Below are positions 23,472 to 36,700 of a stretch of 64,000 bases of DNA, one piece after another. A program made the translations under genes and the position numbers. Source of the DNA: Chondrosia reniformis (lineage: Eukaryota > Porifera > Demospongiae > Chondrillida > Chondrillidae); contig OX359197.1 in NCBI GenBank assembly GCA_947172415.1, positions 5,519,673 to 5,583,672 on the forward strand. Reading direction: 5' to 3'. Below the pieces are notes generated by a model. That model searched no databases. It was given only the letters and a program-made list of their open reading frames with translations, and was not told where the DNA came from. The first letter of the stretch is position 1. Each line of letters begins with the position of its first letter.

Positions 23472-25009
23472 ATGGCAACCACTCTTTTCCTGTTGCTCTG
23501 TCAAGTAATCATTTATGCCAACCAAGTCTCAAGTAAGCCAATCTATTGATAGCTTGCACAGTTCAATTCATTGGAAATCCCTATATACGTATTATACAGG
23601 TATTGACAACAGAGGAAGTGAATTCTGGTTAGCTGTTCCGCCAAATAAGATTCCAGGAGATGCATCTCGTGATGAATTTACTCCACTCTTCTATGTGACC
23701 ACTGATGAGGATACTCCAGTTCCATTTACTGTGAGATTTCGCTTAACTGGTACTCCTTCTTCATATATGGCTACTAAGGGAGAAATTGTTAAAATTGAAG
23801 TACCTGCTGACCTTAAGATTAATGAACAGAACCTTTTAGCTCAAGGGAATGACATGTCTATACTCATTCAGTCTACTGATGGCAGAAACCTCATTGTCTA
23901 TGGACATAATGAAGAAATAGCTTCTACTGATGCGTTCCTTGCACTTCCAAAATTTGAAACTAAAACTGGCACTTATGAATACTATGCAATGTCAGTAGGA
24001 GACAGTGATCAATTTGCTGGACCCTTGGTTGGCTTTGTTGTTATTGTTATTAATGAAGATAACACTGATGTTAGAGTTACACCAACACAGAATGTAGTTA
24101 CATTTTTTGGCATAAATACTTTGATAACTGCTGGAGATACAAAGAGAAGAAGGAGAGCTAATATGGGTGAAGTGTTTACCTTTGCTGCTGCTTCAGGTGA
24201 TCTCACTGGCACAAGGGTCACTGCAGACAAACCAATTACATTCCTGACTGGTCATCAATGTGGATTTATTCCAACAGAAAATACAGCTTGTGACATTTTA
24301 CTTGAACAGATTCCTCCGACCGAGACTTGGGGTTTTCAGTTTGTATTGACACCACTCACAACTAGAGAAGGCAGTGGATTCAAGTTCTTGGCAAGCCAAG
24401 ATGGAACATCTGTTAAAATATCCTGTAATGATGCTGATGGTGATAATGTAATATCAGAATCTCTCTCACTGAATGCTGGAGGATCTGACTTTAAAATTTA
24501 CCCAAAGACTTATTGGTGTTTTGTAGAATCCAACCGCCCTATTCTAGTTGTCACAATCTCACTAGGATATACATTTGATGAACCTATTACTGAAAGCAAT
24601 TTAGCTGATCCATTTATGCTCATGATTCCACCTCTTGGACAACTTAGTAATGACTACACACTAGTATTTACTCAGAGTGATGCTGTTGGAAGCTTTGAGG
24701 ATGCAGTCAACTTTGTGCCTCAGATAAATTTCATTGTTCCTGTAGCGGATTTTGACAGAGGAGAGCTGATCTTGAACAATGGAGCTGCAGATACTTCTAG
24801 TATTAATTTTATTGCTATACATGATTCCTCTGGAGAGATTGTGGCTTATGGGGCACAATTTGTTCCCAATGTTGATCCTACTGCACCTACCAGCCCATTT
24901 TCAGCTCAGTTCTCTGGAAGGGCAACTACCTTAGGAGTTCTGGTGTATGCTTGGTACAGAGAAAATACATACGCATATCCTGGCGGAATGAGACTTGACT
25001 CTATTGCTG
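23472..25009 (+). other. Signal peptide plus IgGFc-binding-like domain (paralogue 1)
   Basis: The signal peptide exon is separated by a 67-base intron from a single 1,410-base exon. That exon begins IDNRGSEFWLAVPPNK, the usual opening of IgGFc-binding N-terminal domains (G-x-E/D-F-W-x-A-F/V-P). It continues with repeated beta-strand segments such as ITFLTGHQCGFIP and YWCFVESNRPILVVTISLGY. A basic run T-K-R-R-R-R at about residue 220 could be cut by a furin-type protease. In vertebrate FCGBP this domain is mucus-associated; ligand binding here is unknown. Confidence 0.75.
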
Positions 25010-28000
25010 GTGAGTCTGGTCAAAATAGGATTTAGCTTAGTAATGAATTATCCAAGTTGTTGATTATCTCATTATCAATCCATTAAATTATATTTACACT
25101 TTAATCTTTCCAGTTCCAATCTACTGTCCAATAAGTGAACCACAACCAGTTGGCTCTGAAACATCTGGTGAAATTCTTGTTCCAATTAGCAGAACCGGTG
25201 TGGTTGAAGGAGAAGCTTGTGTCCAATTTGAGGTTGGCAATGGGACAGCTGTTAGTGAGTTATTTATTCTCAAATTCTTTCTTTTTCTTTTACTACTTTT
25301 TAATGTACTAACTGAATGATAAATGAATTATCAGGTATTTATATATGTCTTATTTTAATAAAGTTAATGAAGACTATAGAGTTGAAGATGACATGTGCTG
25401 TTTTGAGGCAGGAGAAAGAACAACTGAATGTAGGATTGTGGTGATTGCAGATGGTGAAGCTGAGGAAGATGAGACACTTCACTTTAAGATAGTTCCCACT
25501 GCAGACAATTGTGTCTGTGGTGACAATTTAGTTGTTACAATTATCAAAGATGTTCAACGTGAGTTTGAAAACATTTTTCCTTATTGTAACACTATAAGCC
25601 TTTCAATGTTATTTTCCACTATAGCTATTATGGTAGAGTTTGGAGCAATACGCTACAGAGTTGATGAAGATGCAGGAACAGCAGAATTGGAACTTGTAGC
25701 AAGTGCCCCAGCTCCAGATGGAGGATACAATGTGGATGTATCATTTGTTGATGGCACTGCTGGATGTAAGAATATTAAAGTTATAGCCAAGGGACAATGA
25801 TTATTAGCCAATATAATATATAATACAAACTTAAGGCCAAGGTTGAGCCTAGGGCAAGTAATTACATTTCAGCCAAAGTTTGATTTATGTATATATACCC
25901 CCGTTGATGGCATTCAGTCAGCCCAGGATTGATATGGTAAAATGTGAAGGAATGCGTGAGTTTTGATCCAGTGACTAAAGAAACTGAAGTAATAAAAACA
26001 AATATGTTTCAATATTCCCATCCAAAGCATTCTAAATATTAATCAGCACTACACACTGAACATGGTACAATGTCCACTATTTTCAGCTCGTTGCCATGGC
26101 AATGGGGTATAAATATATAGGTATAAGCATTTATATACATACATCATAAATAATACTATATATATATGGCTAGCTTTACTACGTATATATTTGTAGTATA
26201 CTGTTCGTTTATTTATTTATCCACAGCTCCTGGAGACTATGATAACACTGCACAAACGGTCAACTTCCCAGCTGGAGCCAATACTGCCACATTATCAGTT
26301 CCTATTGTTGATGATGAAGTTTTGGAACATCATGAGACATTTGATGCTAGTCTTGCACTACCTGATGGTACTCCATCTCAGGTCAGCCTTGGAAGAAGAG
26401 ATGAGGCTATGGTAACAATCCTGGACGAAGAGATAGCTGAGGTACATTATGATCCTGATTCATATGAATGGGACGAATCTGTTGGAACTGGATTTTTGAC
26501 TATTGTGTCTAATGTGACTTCTACAGTGGATTACTCAGTAAATACAGTGTTATCCAATGGAACAGCTTACGGTATATATATTACCAAATATACAAACAGA
26601 CTTATGGCAATGTATTGGAATAGTTTCAAAAGCTAATTTCTCTTGTTTGTGTTGCAGGTGGTTTAGATTTTGTCAATGATGCTGCTTATTATCAAGCTAC
26701 CTTTGCTGCTGGAAGCAACTCAGCTCAAGTGGGAGTTGTAGTTATAGATGATGCAGATATAGAAGAGGATGAAATGTTTGAAGGAATGCTTGTGTTGGGA
26801 GACCTGCATCCAGACCTAGAAGGCAGAGTGGTGATTGGAAGTCCTGATACAGCTACTATCACTATTTTTGATAATGAACCAAAGGATATTACAGTGCAAT
26901 TTGACCAAACTGAATATTCTGTAGCTGAAAATGGAGGTTTTGTATCGTTGCAACTTATAGCTGACAAGCCAGCTCCAGAAGGGGGATATAGTGTTATGAT
27001 ATCTTTAGCTGATGGATCTGCCACAGGTTAGATGATATATACAGTGCAAGCTACAATATAGTAAGGTAATCTAATCTACGATGATATATTCTTAAAGGGT
27101 GCAAATGTCTTATCATTGAGGATGTCCAATTTGACGGATAAGTCTTCACTTGCATAATGGACATATCCTAATTGTTCAATTGTACATATCCACACACTAA
27201 TTAGAAAAGCCATCTTCTTTACTTATTTTATGCTGCTTATGCAGTATGTATAAAGTATGTGAAAGAGTGAAACCAACTGTAAAGTATATACGTGCATGTA
27301 TCAATGTATTGTACAGTATAAAATTTGCATAAGTGATTCTATTTCTAGTTGTGAAGCTCTTATTGATTGGCAAACATTTACCTGTTTGTTAAATTAAATT
27401 AATCCATTTACGTACGTATGGGCATATGTGAAGATGTTATCTTCAGAACAGAGACAGTAGCTATAGGAGTAGGAGGACTAAAAAAAGTGCTAAAAAGATG
27501 TGTTAGGACCAATTACTCCCAAATAATGTGGCCAAAAGTGGTTCTAGCTGGTCTAGATGAGAATTACACATATACATTATTGAATGTGTTCAGGACAATT
27601 CCAGGTGGATTTACATTTTTCCAGGATGACTGTAAATGTATGACTACATATTGGTAATGGAGAGAAAGAATTGACATTGTTAATTGTTAATTGTTATTAT
27701 AGATTAGATTAATACGTATATACTTATACTATATGTTTCCAATTTTCTGCATATATTTTATACATACGTACGTTTATTTTTGATCATTTATTAGGATTAC
27801 AGGACTATGACAACATGTCTTTGACAGTCTTTTTTGATGAAGGACAAACAACAGCTACTGCAGATGTTAAAATTGTAGATGACACTATCCTTGAACGTCT
27901 GGAGACATTTACTGGACAACTGTCACTTCCTGAAGGCACTGCAGATTTCATTAAGATAGGACCCAGTGACACAGCCACTATTGATATTACTGATAATGAT

Positions 28001-31000
28001 GCTGTTGAGGTCAACTTTGATCCTACTATATATTCAGTCCGTGAGAATGATGGATCAGTTGAACTAATATTAGTTGCCAATGCATCAGCATCTTATGGCT
28101 ATTCTGTTACTGTTGAAACATTTGATGGAACAGCTAGTAAGTAGCTTCATAAGGTAGCCCATTATACTAGTATACATGTACTTGCCAACTTTTAATCAAA
28201 TTGTACTTGACATAATATCTCATTTGTGATGTTTACTTAGGTGATGGCTCAGATTACACTGGTGGATCATTTGAGGTTGAATTTCCTGCTGGTAGTACTA
28301 CTGCTAGCCTATCCGTGCCAATTTTGGAAGATATCTTGCTGGAAGGAAATGAATGGTTTGGTGGTCTCCTAAGTGTTAGTGGTGTTGATGGAGTGATGGC
28401 TGGACCTGACAATATGGCTAATGTCACTATAACAGACAACGAGGGTGACATTTTTGTAGAATTTGAAAAATCAGCTTACAGCTTCAATGAAGATGTAGGA
28501 GATGGAATACTCACTCTTGTGGCAGATAAACCAGCCCCAGCTGGAGGATACAGTGTGGAAGTATCATTTGCTGATGGAACTGCTGGATGTAAGCAAAAAC
28601 TACCATAAACTTTATTGTACATGCATGCTATTCTAATTAGATAGAGATATATTAATGTCTAAATACACATTTACTTACATACACATTTACAAGGGCTAAG
28701 TGGAGACTCAAGATCTGGTTTCCATCAAATGAACTTTGGTTCCACCCTTTGCTCATTGCACACCTTAGAAAACTTGAGTGGGTGGGGTAAAATATATATA
28801 TTTATACATTGTATGTATGAGATATATACATTTTTCATATTTTATTTTAAAATCAGCTCCAGGAGACTACGATGGTGTAACACAAACAGTTTTCTTCGCC
28901 GAAGGGGCTACTTCAGTTAATTTTTCTGTACCTATTGTTAATGACAACCTATTAGAAGGTAATGAAAACTTTATGGCTAATATTGAGGACATATCGGAAG
29001 CAGCAGCTGATCTGGGAGTTAAAAAGGGAACCAGAGACTCTGCAGAAGTTACTATCACTGATAATGATTCTGTCCAGGTCAACTTCTCTCCAACCATGTA
29101 TACTGTATCTGAAGATGGAGGATCAGTTGAATTGATGCTAGTTGCCAGTGGACCTGCACCATTTAACTACTCTGTGACTGTAGACACATTTGATGGAACA
29201 GCTAGTAAGACACATCACAATACTGGTTGAATTACAGTATTTAACAAGTTTTTAAGTATTCATATAAATATGCAATATTCTCCTGGTAATTCATGTTTCC
29301 TTTTATACGTCCGTACATAGGTGATGGCTCAGATTACACTGGTGGATCATTTCAGGTTGATTTTCTAGCTGGTAGTACTACTGCTAGCCTATCCGTGCCA
29401 ATTTTGGATGATAATCTATTTGAAGGCCCAGAATGGTTTGGAGGGTTTCTCACTATTGAACCTGGTAGTTCAGCAGAACTTGGTGGAGTGACAGTTGGGC
29501 CTGACCAAACTGCTAATGTCACCATTTCAGATGATGAGGGTGCAATTTTTGTTCAGTTTGATAGCACTACCTATTCTTTCAATGAAGATGTTGGTCAAGG
29601 AAAGCTTACACTTGTGGCCGACCAGCCTGCCCCAGAAGGAGGATACAGTGTTGAAGTATCATTTGAAGATGGAACTGCTGGATGTAAGTCTCAATTGAAT
29701 ACTTTATACAAAATGTGACTCAAGCATATTATGTACTACAATACCCCATTGTCTTGGCAACTGATACAATGATGTAATTCGCATGCACTGCATATTTCTC
29801 ATTTTTATATATATATGTATATTATATTTATATAGACACATACGTACATACGTATATGTATGTATATATACAATCTTGGTACATAATATGCAGCCCCTGG
29901 AGACTATGATGGAACAACACAAACTGTGTTCTTTGCTGAGGGTGAAAGTATGGCGATGCTGTTTGTTCCAATTGAAGATGATTTCTTTCTAGAAGAAGAT
30001 GAAGACTTTGAAGCCGAAATCATTATTCCTGATGATGCAGGGGACAAGGGGGTAATGAAAGGACCAAATGACTCAGCGGATGTAACAATTCTTGACTCTC
30101 CTCCAATTGAAGTCAACTTCTCTCCAACCTCTTATGAAGTGAATGAAGAGGATGGTACTGCAACCCTCATAATAGTAGCTGATAAACCATCATCAGAGCC
30201 TTATACAGTTAATGTGGTGACATCTGATGGAACTGCTGAAGGTTAAAAAGAACTATATAGTGGATGTGTTTATTAGATTATCTGCAATACTATATATATA
30301 TATTGAATTAATTATATTATATTATTTATTTATTTAGATTACCTTAGTATATTGTAACTTGCACTATATATATATATATATATATATCATTCATGTCAAT
30401 TTAGATCCATCAGATTATATTGGTGGCACTTATCCAGTTGAGTTCCCACCTGGAGAGACCACTGTAACAGTGATGATACCTCTTGAAGATGATGATTTTG
30501 ATGAATGCACAGAAATGTTCACAGGCCAATTGCAGCTTCCTGGGACACCTGATGAATCTCCTGAAGTTTTTGTTGGCTTAGAGGATACAGCTTCTGTAAG
30601 CATCAAAGACAGTGATCGTAAGTTAATTTGAGGAAACTACATAATAAATCAATGAATTTGTCAAATGAACGTACATAGGTATATTCAAATTTTGCATATA
30701 CACATTTGATAAAGTGATGTTCTTAATAAATATATATAATAATGTGTGTTTAGCTTTCAATGTCAACTTCAAGAGCACAAACATGGTTGTATTTGAGAAT
30801 GCTTCAAGAATTGAAGTGTGCCTGGAAACGGACAGAAAATGTGACGATGAATTTTCTGTTAACCTACAGAATCTTATGGCAACTGGTGACAGAAATTCAG
30901 CAGGTACTTATAAGTGTATTGCTGAATATATATATACCTAGGCTAGATGTACATATGCAAACCATACATTATGCATGTGGGCAGTAATCTAAAATCCATT

Positions 31001-32948
31001 TTCCTATGTACTAAATCTATTCTACAGTAAAAGGCCTATAGGGAACTTAACTTCGTGAGAGCATTGTATAAGGATGCCTTCTCTTTATTCCTCTGCTCCA
31101 CTGGGCCATACAGCTGTGTCTGGGAATATATATTGCCCTTCATTAGTGACTCTGGGAATACTTATTTGAATATCCTTGTACTGCATATTGTTAATTGTTG
31201 ATAAACTTGATGCAGTATAATATTAATTAATCAATTTGTTTATACGTATGTATAATAATATTGTTCAAGTAGTCGATCATGTATATTGAGAGCAAATAGC
31301 AATACAATCTCTCTACAATCATATTATATGTACGTACACCATACATTGATCACAATGAGCTTCACATGTTGCAAAGAGGTATTGTAATTTTGTGAACATT
31401 TTGCATTCTCTATTTTTGTATTTTGATCATAACAGAGGCACCTAATGACTATGGCGATGGACCATATCCCGTCACCTTCAAGGCTGGTGAAAAGGATGCA
31501 TGCACTATGATACCTATTGTCGATGATAATAATCCGGAAGATGAGGAAGACTTTAAGTTGGTAATTGATCCACCTGATAACCTGCCAGAATTACAAGTTG
31601 GTCCTATGAACGAAGTTAACATTACTATCAAGGATGATGGTAAGTGATGATTAGTGATATAATTACATATCATGGACTATTATTACTTCTATTATATACA
31701 TAGTATGTATACATAATGCTTGCTTATGTAATATTGACAACTTTGGCTGTTATTGTGTTCACATACATACACATACATATACATATAAAACCATTACAAT
31801 ATAAAACATACTTATTCATATAATGTGTGATTGTAGGTGATGTTGACGGTGATCCCATGTTCACTGTACCACTGAACATCTCTAAGGATAGTTTTATACT
31901 CAAAGATAAAGGAAAGCTAGACCTTTGTTATGAAGTTCATGGAGAGAAGAACAAGATCTTTAATCTGATGTCTGATAGCTGTCTCTCAATCAATGCACTT
32001 TTGGAAGAACCTGCAAAAAATCCAGAGATTGGCAATGTAATGACTGAGGTTGGAGTAATTGCAAAGGACTTGAATGGTAATTGCCAGAGAATACATGTGG
32101 ATCTAAAGCAGAGAAGCCTCAAACTCAACAATGAGAGGATTGTTGGACAAAAAACATACAATGGAATGCATCTGTTGAAGTTACGTGACAGAGTAGAGGT
32201 ATCCATGCCTGGATGTATTAATGGAACATCACTGAGTTTTAGGATTGAATTTAACTACATGAATGGTGCAGATATGCTGAAAGTAATCTTCTCAGATGAA
32301 TCAGGCCTCAGACAAGATTCCCATGGTTTAATGGGTAAGAGTATATATAAAGTTACATAGGGATACAATTTGAAACTAATTACATCAGTTAGAGCATTAA
32401 TCAAATTTGATTCAAAGAGACCATTTAAAATGTTGTGGTTAATAGTACAGACATGAATCTAATAAGACTAGTTAATCTAATAATACCTTGAGAGTTATGA
32501 AATAAAAATGTTCACCAAAGCATGCAGCTGTCACACTTTATATATTATACACATAAAAGAAGTATTTAATTCCAAAGATTCTTGATATATATATCATGAT
32601 CGATGATTTAATGGCTCTATCTACTCAGGTCAATTCTGGAATACTGCAATTTATGTTGATGACAAACATGGAACACTAAAAGAACCAAAAATTACAGAAT
32701 ACTACACCATTTATGTCCAATCTACATTATCAAAGTCTGATTCTATCCCAAAGCCTCGCCCAATCAAGGGAGAGTATTATCCTTTGACATGGAACAGAGG
32801 AAATACACCTTGTCTTTATGCTGGAAAAGACAGACAGGGAACTGGAGTGATTGAGGGTAGCTACAAAGAGTATGAAACAGCAGATCTGTTTGATCCCTTC
32901 TTTCTCTACACTCAATTCTCCACCAGCCACTGCTCAAATGAGAAATAA
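23472..32948 (+). CDS. Secreted IgGFc-binding-domain / Calx-beta / ITIH-C-like protein, paralogue 1
   Basis: Predicted protein of about 1,931 aa on 17 exons: 23472-23532, 23600-25009, 25114-25254, 25364-25558, 25625-25765, 26227-26571, 26658-27026, 27795-28136, 28241-28588, 28857-29204, 29321-29683, 29894-30241, 30405-30617, 30754-30903, 31436-31639, 31837-32334, 32629-32948. All introns are phase 1. The start at 23472 gives a signal peptide (MATTLFLLLCQVIIYA). A ~470-residue IgGFc-binding-like domain follows, then roughly nine Calx-beta modules, then the GDP/HGLMG/EGSYKEYE module also seen in the giant gene. The stop is TAA at 32946. It is probably extracellular and calcium-dependent. The gene lies 3.4 kb downstream of the giant Calx-beta gene and is followed by a close paralogue. 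Exact function is unknown. Confidence 0.86.
25114..31639 (+). other. Calx-beta region of paralogue 1
   Basis: The region opens with a cysteine-bearing module (YCPISEPQ, ACVQFEVGNGTAV, then NEDYRVEDDMCCFEAGERTTECRI). Most later exons are about 345 bases and hold the C half of one module plus the N half of the next. The pair DGSDYTGGSF / PGDYDG.TQTVFF occurs twice (28241-28588 with 28857-29204, and 29321-29683 with 29894-30241). The last module (30754-30903, 31436-31639) again has cysteines (IEVCLETDRKCDD, DACTMIPI). For exon 25364-25558 the acceptor at 25363 was chosen because it is the one that keeps frame and yields a typical N-E-D-Y junction. Confidence 0.8.
31026..31160 (+). mobile_element. 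Dispersed repeat family 1, copy in an intron
   Basis: AGTAAAAGGCCTATAGGGAAC and the following CTCCACTGGGCCATACAGCTG match the left arm of the inverted element at 52172-52480. It lies in the intron before exon 31436-31639. Confidence 0.6.
31837..32948 (+). other. C-terminal VWD/ITIH-like module (paralogue 1)
   Basis: Exons 31837-32334 and 32629-32948. Key segments are GDPMFTVPL, LCYEVHGEKNKIFNL, MTEVGVIAKD, DSHGLMG, QFWNTAIYV, TPCLYAG and VIEGSYKEYETADLF. The intron falls after the HGLMG glycine, exactly as in the giant gene and paralogue 2. The sequence AAATAAAG overlaps the stop codon and could serve as an early polyadenylation signal. Confidence 0.7.
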
Positions 32949-33705
32949 AGGAGCTTCACAATTGATTCAAGCCTCTCTTAGATCAGTATAGTAAACCTTA
33001 AGCCTTTCTACTTATAACTTCTATACTTCACTTCATATAAGCCATTAAAATCTTGATAAAATCTACAGTGTTTGATTATTAAACAATTTTTGTCAATTAA
33101 TAGATTGTGAAGATTGTGATTAATTAATTGCAAGTTGCGTCATCGAACTATACGTAGATACATGTTATGGGAAACTTCATGCAAGTCTCATCATTTAACT
33201 GACTTTCGTTCCCATTAAGCAAACTTCATTTCTGTCCTTTGTTCATCGCGCTCCTCAGGAGACAAGAGTGGGTGCATGGGGTAAATCCAGATCTAGTGTC
33301 TCCCCCAGACAGCTGTTTCATCCTTATTAGGACTAGTACTCATCAGCGTATAGGGCATGCATTGGAAGTTTTTAGTGAATGGCCAGCTGCTAATAAGTAC
33401 TCCCAAAAGCTATGTAATTATATGTACTCCTATTCAATTTTTCACCCTATGAAGGCTCCCTGTTATATAACTACCAACCAGCGGGGCCCTATATATACTA
33501 TCTATACGCACGACAACTTAAAGTAAAGGTGATAGACGGGCTATGCAGCAGGCTTTAGTTAAGTCTTGCACCTGACGCGTTATTTCATTTCGCAATCGGG
33601 ACTATTAATATTACCAATAATCGCTTCTAATTCGTTGTTGATATCGATTTGTATAGAGCGGCCATTTTAATGTAAAGATATACACACCCTTTTTGGGAGT
33701 GTGCT
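32949..33705. other. Spacer between the two IgGFc/Calx-beta paralogues
   Basis: Only about 0.8 kb separates the stop of paralogue 1 from the start of paralogue 2. The segment 33225-33300 contains GCTCCTCAGG and a GGGTGCATGGGGTAAAT stretch, related to a repeat found in introns of paralogue 2. The patch 33540-33670 is richer in CpG and contains GCGGCCATTTTAA. No gene is seen; a 95-codon open frame at 33239 has no supporting features. Confidence 0.65.
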
Positions 33706-33708
33706 ACA

Positions 33709-33759
33709 TATAAATATAAAATGTTTGTAAAATATTATTCAGTCCAGTGTAGTGATCTG
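33709..33759 (+). promoter_or_regulatory. TATA-like box and conserved leader of paralogue 2
   Basis: TATAAATA lies at 33709-33716 and the leader TCCAGTGTAGTGATCTG at 33743-33759. An in-frame ATG at 33721 lies too close to the TATA box to be in the transcript, which supports 33778 as the start. Confidence 0.55.
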
Positions 33760-33777
33760 CCTGAAAACACTACAGGG

Positions 33778-36700
33778 ATGATGGAGAAATTTAAAGTTAC
33801 TCTTTTCTTCCTAGTAACCAAAATACTTTTGAACGCCAATCAAGTGATTGGTGAGAACTGATTGATAGAGTATACGTATACATATAGAAGGAATGAAGAT
33901 ATAGATTTGAAAATTAACTATATATTGTAATATACTCTTTGTGTATATTCTACATTCCCCTAATTATATATATGTAGGTATTGACAACAGAGGAAGTGAA
34001 TTCTGGTTAGCTGTTCCACCCAACAAAATAGCAGGAGAAAGAAATGAATTTACTCCACTCTTCTATGTGACCACTGATGAGGATACTCCTGTTCCATTTA
34101 TTGTGAGATTTAGGTTAACTGGTACTCCCACTTCATATATGGCTACTAAGGGAGAAATTGTTAAAATTGAAGTACCTGATGACCTTAAGATCAATCATGC
34201 AAATCTTGTAGGCCAAGGGAATGATATGTCTATACTCATAAACTCAACAGATGGCAGAAATCTCATTGTCTATGGACATAATGAAGAAGTTTCTTCTACT
34301 GATGCCTTCCTTGCACTTCCAAAATTTGAAACTAAAAATGGTACTTATGAATATTATGCAATGTCAGTAGGAGACAGTGAGCAATTTGAGGGTAAATTGG
34401 TTGGCTTTGTTGTTATTGTTATTAATGAAGATAACACTGATGTTAGAGTTACACCGACACAGAATGTAGTTACATTTTTTGGCACAAACACTTTGATAAA
34501 TGCTGGAGATACAAAGAGAAGAAGAAGAGCTAAGATTGGTGAAGTGTTTACCTTTGCTGCTGATTCAGGTGATCTCACTGGCACAAGGGTCACTGCAGAC
34601 AAACCAATTACATTCCTGACTGGTCATGAATGTGGATTTATTCCAACAGAAAATACAGCTTGTGACATTTTACTTGAACAGATTCCTCCGACTGAGACTT
34701 GGGGTTTTCAGTTTGTATTGACACCACTCACAACTAGAGAAGGCAGTGGATTCAAGTTCTTGGCAAGCCAAGATGGAACATCTGTTAAAATATCCTGTAA
34801 TGATGTTGATGGCGATAATGTAATATCAGAATCTCTCTCACTGAATGCTGGAGGATCTAATTTAAAAATGTATCCAAAGACTTATTGGTGTTTTGTAGAA
34901 TCCAACCGCCCTATTCTAGTTGTCACAATCTCACTAGGATATACATTTGATGCACCTATTACTGAAAGCAATTTAGCTGATCCGTTTATGCTCATGATTC
35001 CACCTCTTGGACAACTTAGCAATGACTACACGCTAGTATTTTCTCAAAGTGATGCTGTTGGAAGTTTTAACGATGCAGTCAACTTTGTGCCTCAGATAAA
35101 TTTCATTGTTCCTGCAGCGGATTTTGACAGAGGAGAGCTGATCTTGAACAATGGAGCTGAAGATACTTCTAGTATTAATTTTATTGCTATACATGATTCC
35201 TCTGGAGAGGTTGCGGCTTATGGAGCTACATTTGTTCCCGATGTTGATCCTACTGCACCTACCAGCCCATTTTCAGCTCGGTTCTCTGGAAGGGCAACTA
35301 CCTTAGGAGTTCTGGTGTATGCCTGGTACAGAGAAAATACATACGGATATCCTGGTGGAATGAGACTTGACTCTATTGCTGGTGAGTCTGGTCAAAATAG
35401 GATTTAGCTTAGTAATGAATTATCCAAGTTGTTGATTATCTCATTATCAATCCATTAAATTATATTTACACTTTAATCTTTCCAGTTCCAATCTACTGTC
35501 CAATAAGTGAACCACAACCAGTTGGCTCTGAAACATCTGGTGAAATTCTTGTTCCAATTAGCAGAACCGGTGTGGCTGAAGGAGAAGCTTGTGTCCAATT
35601 TGAGGTTGGCAATGGGACAGCTGTTGGTGAGTTATTTATTCTCAAATTATTCCTTTTTCTTTTACTACTTTTTAATGTACTAACTCATTGATGAATGAAT
35701 TATCAGGTATGTATATATGTCTTATTTTAATAAAGTTAATGAAGACTATAGAGTTGAAGATGACATGTGCTGTTTTGAGGCAGAAGAAAGAACAACTGAA
35801 TGTAGGATTGTGGTGATTGCAGATGGTAATGCTGAGGAAGATGAGACACTTCACTTTAAGATAGTTCCCACTGCAGACAATTGTGTCTGTGATGACAATT
35901 TAGTTGTTACAATTATCAAAGATGTTCAACGTGAGTTTGAAAACATTTTTCCTTATTGTAACACTATAAGCCTTTCAATGTTATTTTCCACTATAGCTAT
36001 TATGGTAGAGTTTGGAGCAATACGCTACAGAGTTGATGAAGATGCAGGAACAGCAGAATTGGAACTTGTAGCAAGTGCCCCAGCTCCAGATGGAGGATAC
36101 AATGTGGATGTATCATTTGTTGATGGCACTGCTGGATGTAAGAACATTTAATAGTTATAGCCAAGGGACAATGACTATTAGCCATATATATAATAGAAAC
36201 TTAAGGCCAAGGTTGAGCCTAAGGCAAGTAATTACATTTCAGCCAAAGTTTGATTTACGTATATATACCCTGTTGATGGCATTCAGTCAGCCCAGGATTG
36301 AAATGGTAAAATGTGAAGGAATGCATGATATTTGAACCAGTGACTAAAGAAACTGAAGAAATAAAAAACAAATATGTTCCAATATTCATCCAAAGCATTC
36401 TAAATATTAATCAGCACTACACACTGAACATGGTACAATGTCCACTATTATCAGCTCATTGCCATGACATTGGGGTATAAATAAGTATAAGCATTTATAT
36501 CATAAATATTACTATGTATTTATAGTATACCATACATTTATTTATCCACAGCTCCTGGAGACTATGATAACACTGCACAAACGGTCAACTTCCCAGCTGG
36601 AGCAACTACTGCCACATTATCAGTTCCTATTGTTGATGATGAAGTTTTGGAACATCATGAGACATTTGATGCTAGTCTTGCACTACCTGATGGTACTCCA

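Noticed and set aside
27418-27657. 79-codon open frame in an intron of paralogue 1
   Set aside because: The paralogue 2 intron has the same region with a palindrome and indels that break the frame; no splice sites join it to neighbours.
33239-33526. 95-codon open frame between the paralogues
   Set aside because: Overlaps repeat-like sequence shared with introns and shows no domain.
33721-33777. Upstream in-frame ATG for paralogue 2
   Set aside because: It is about 12 bases from the TATA-like box and would bury the signal peptide; 33778 fits better.
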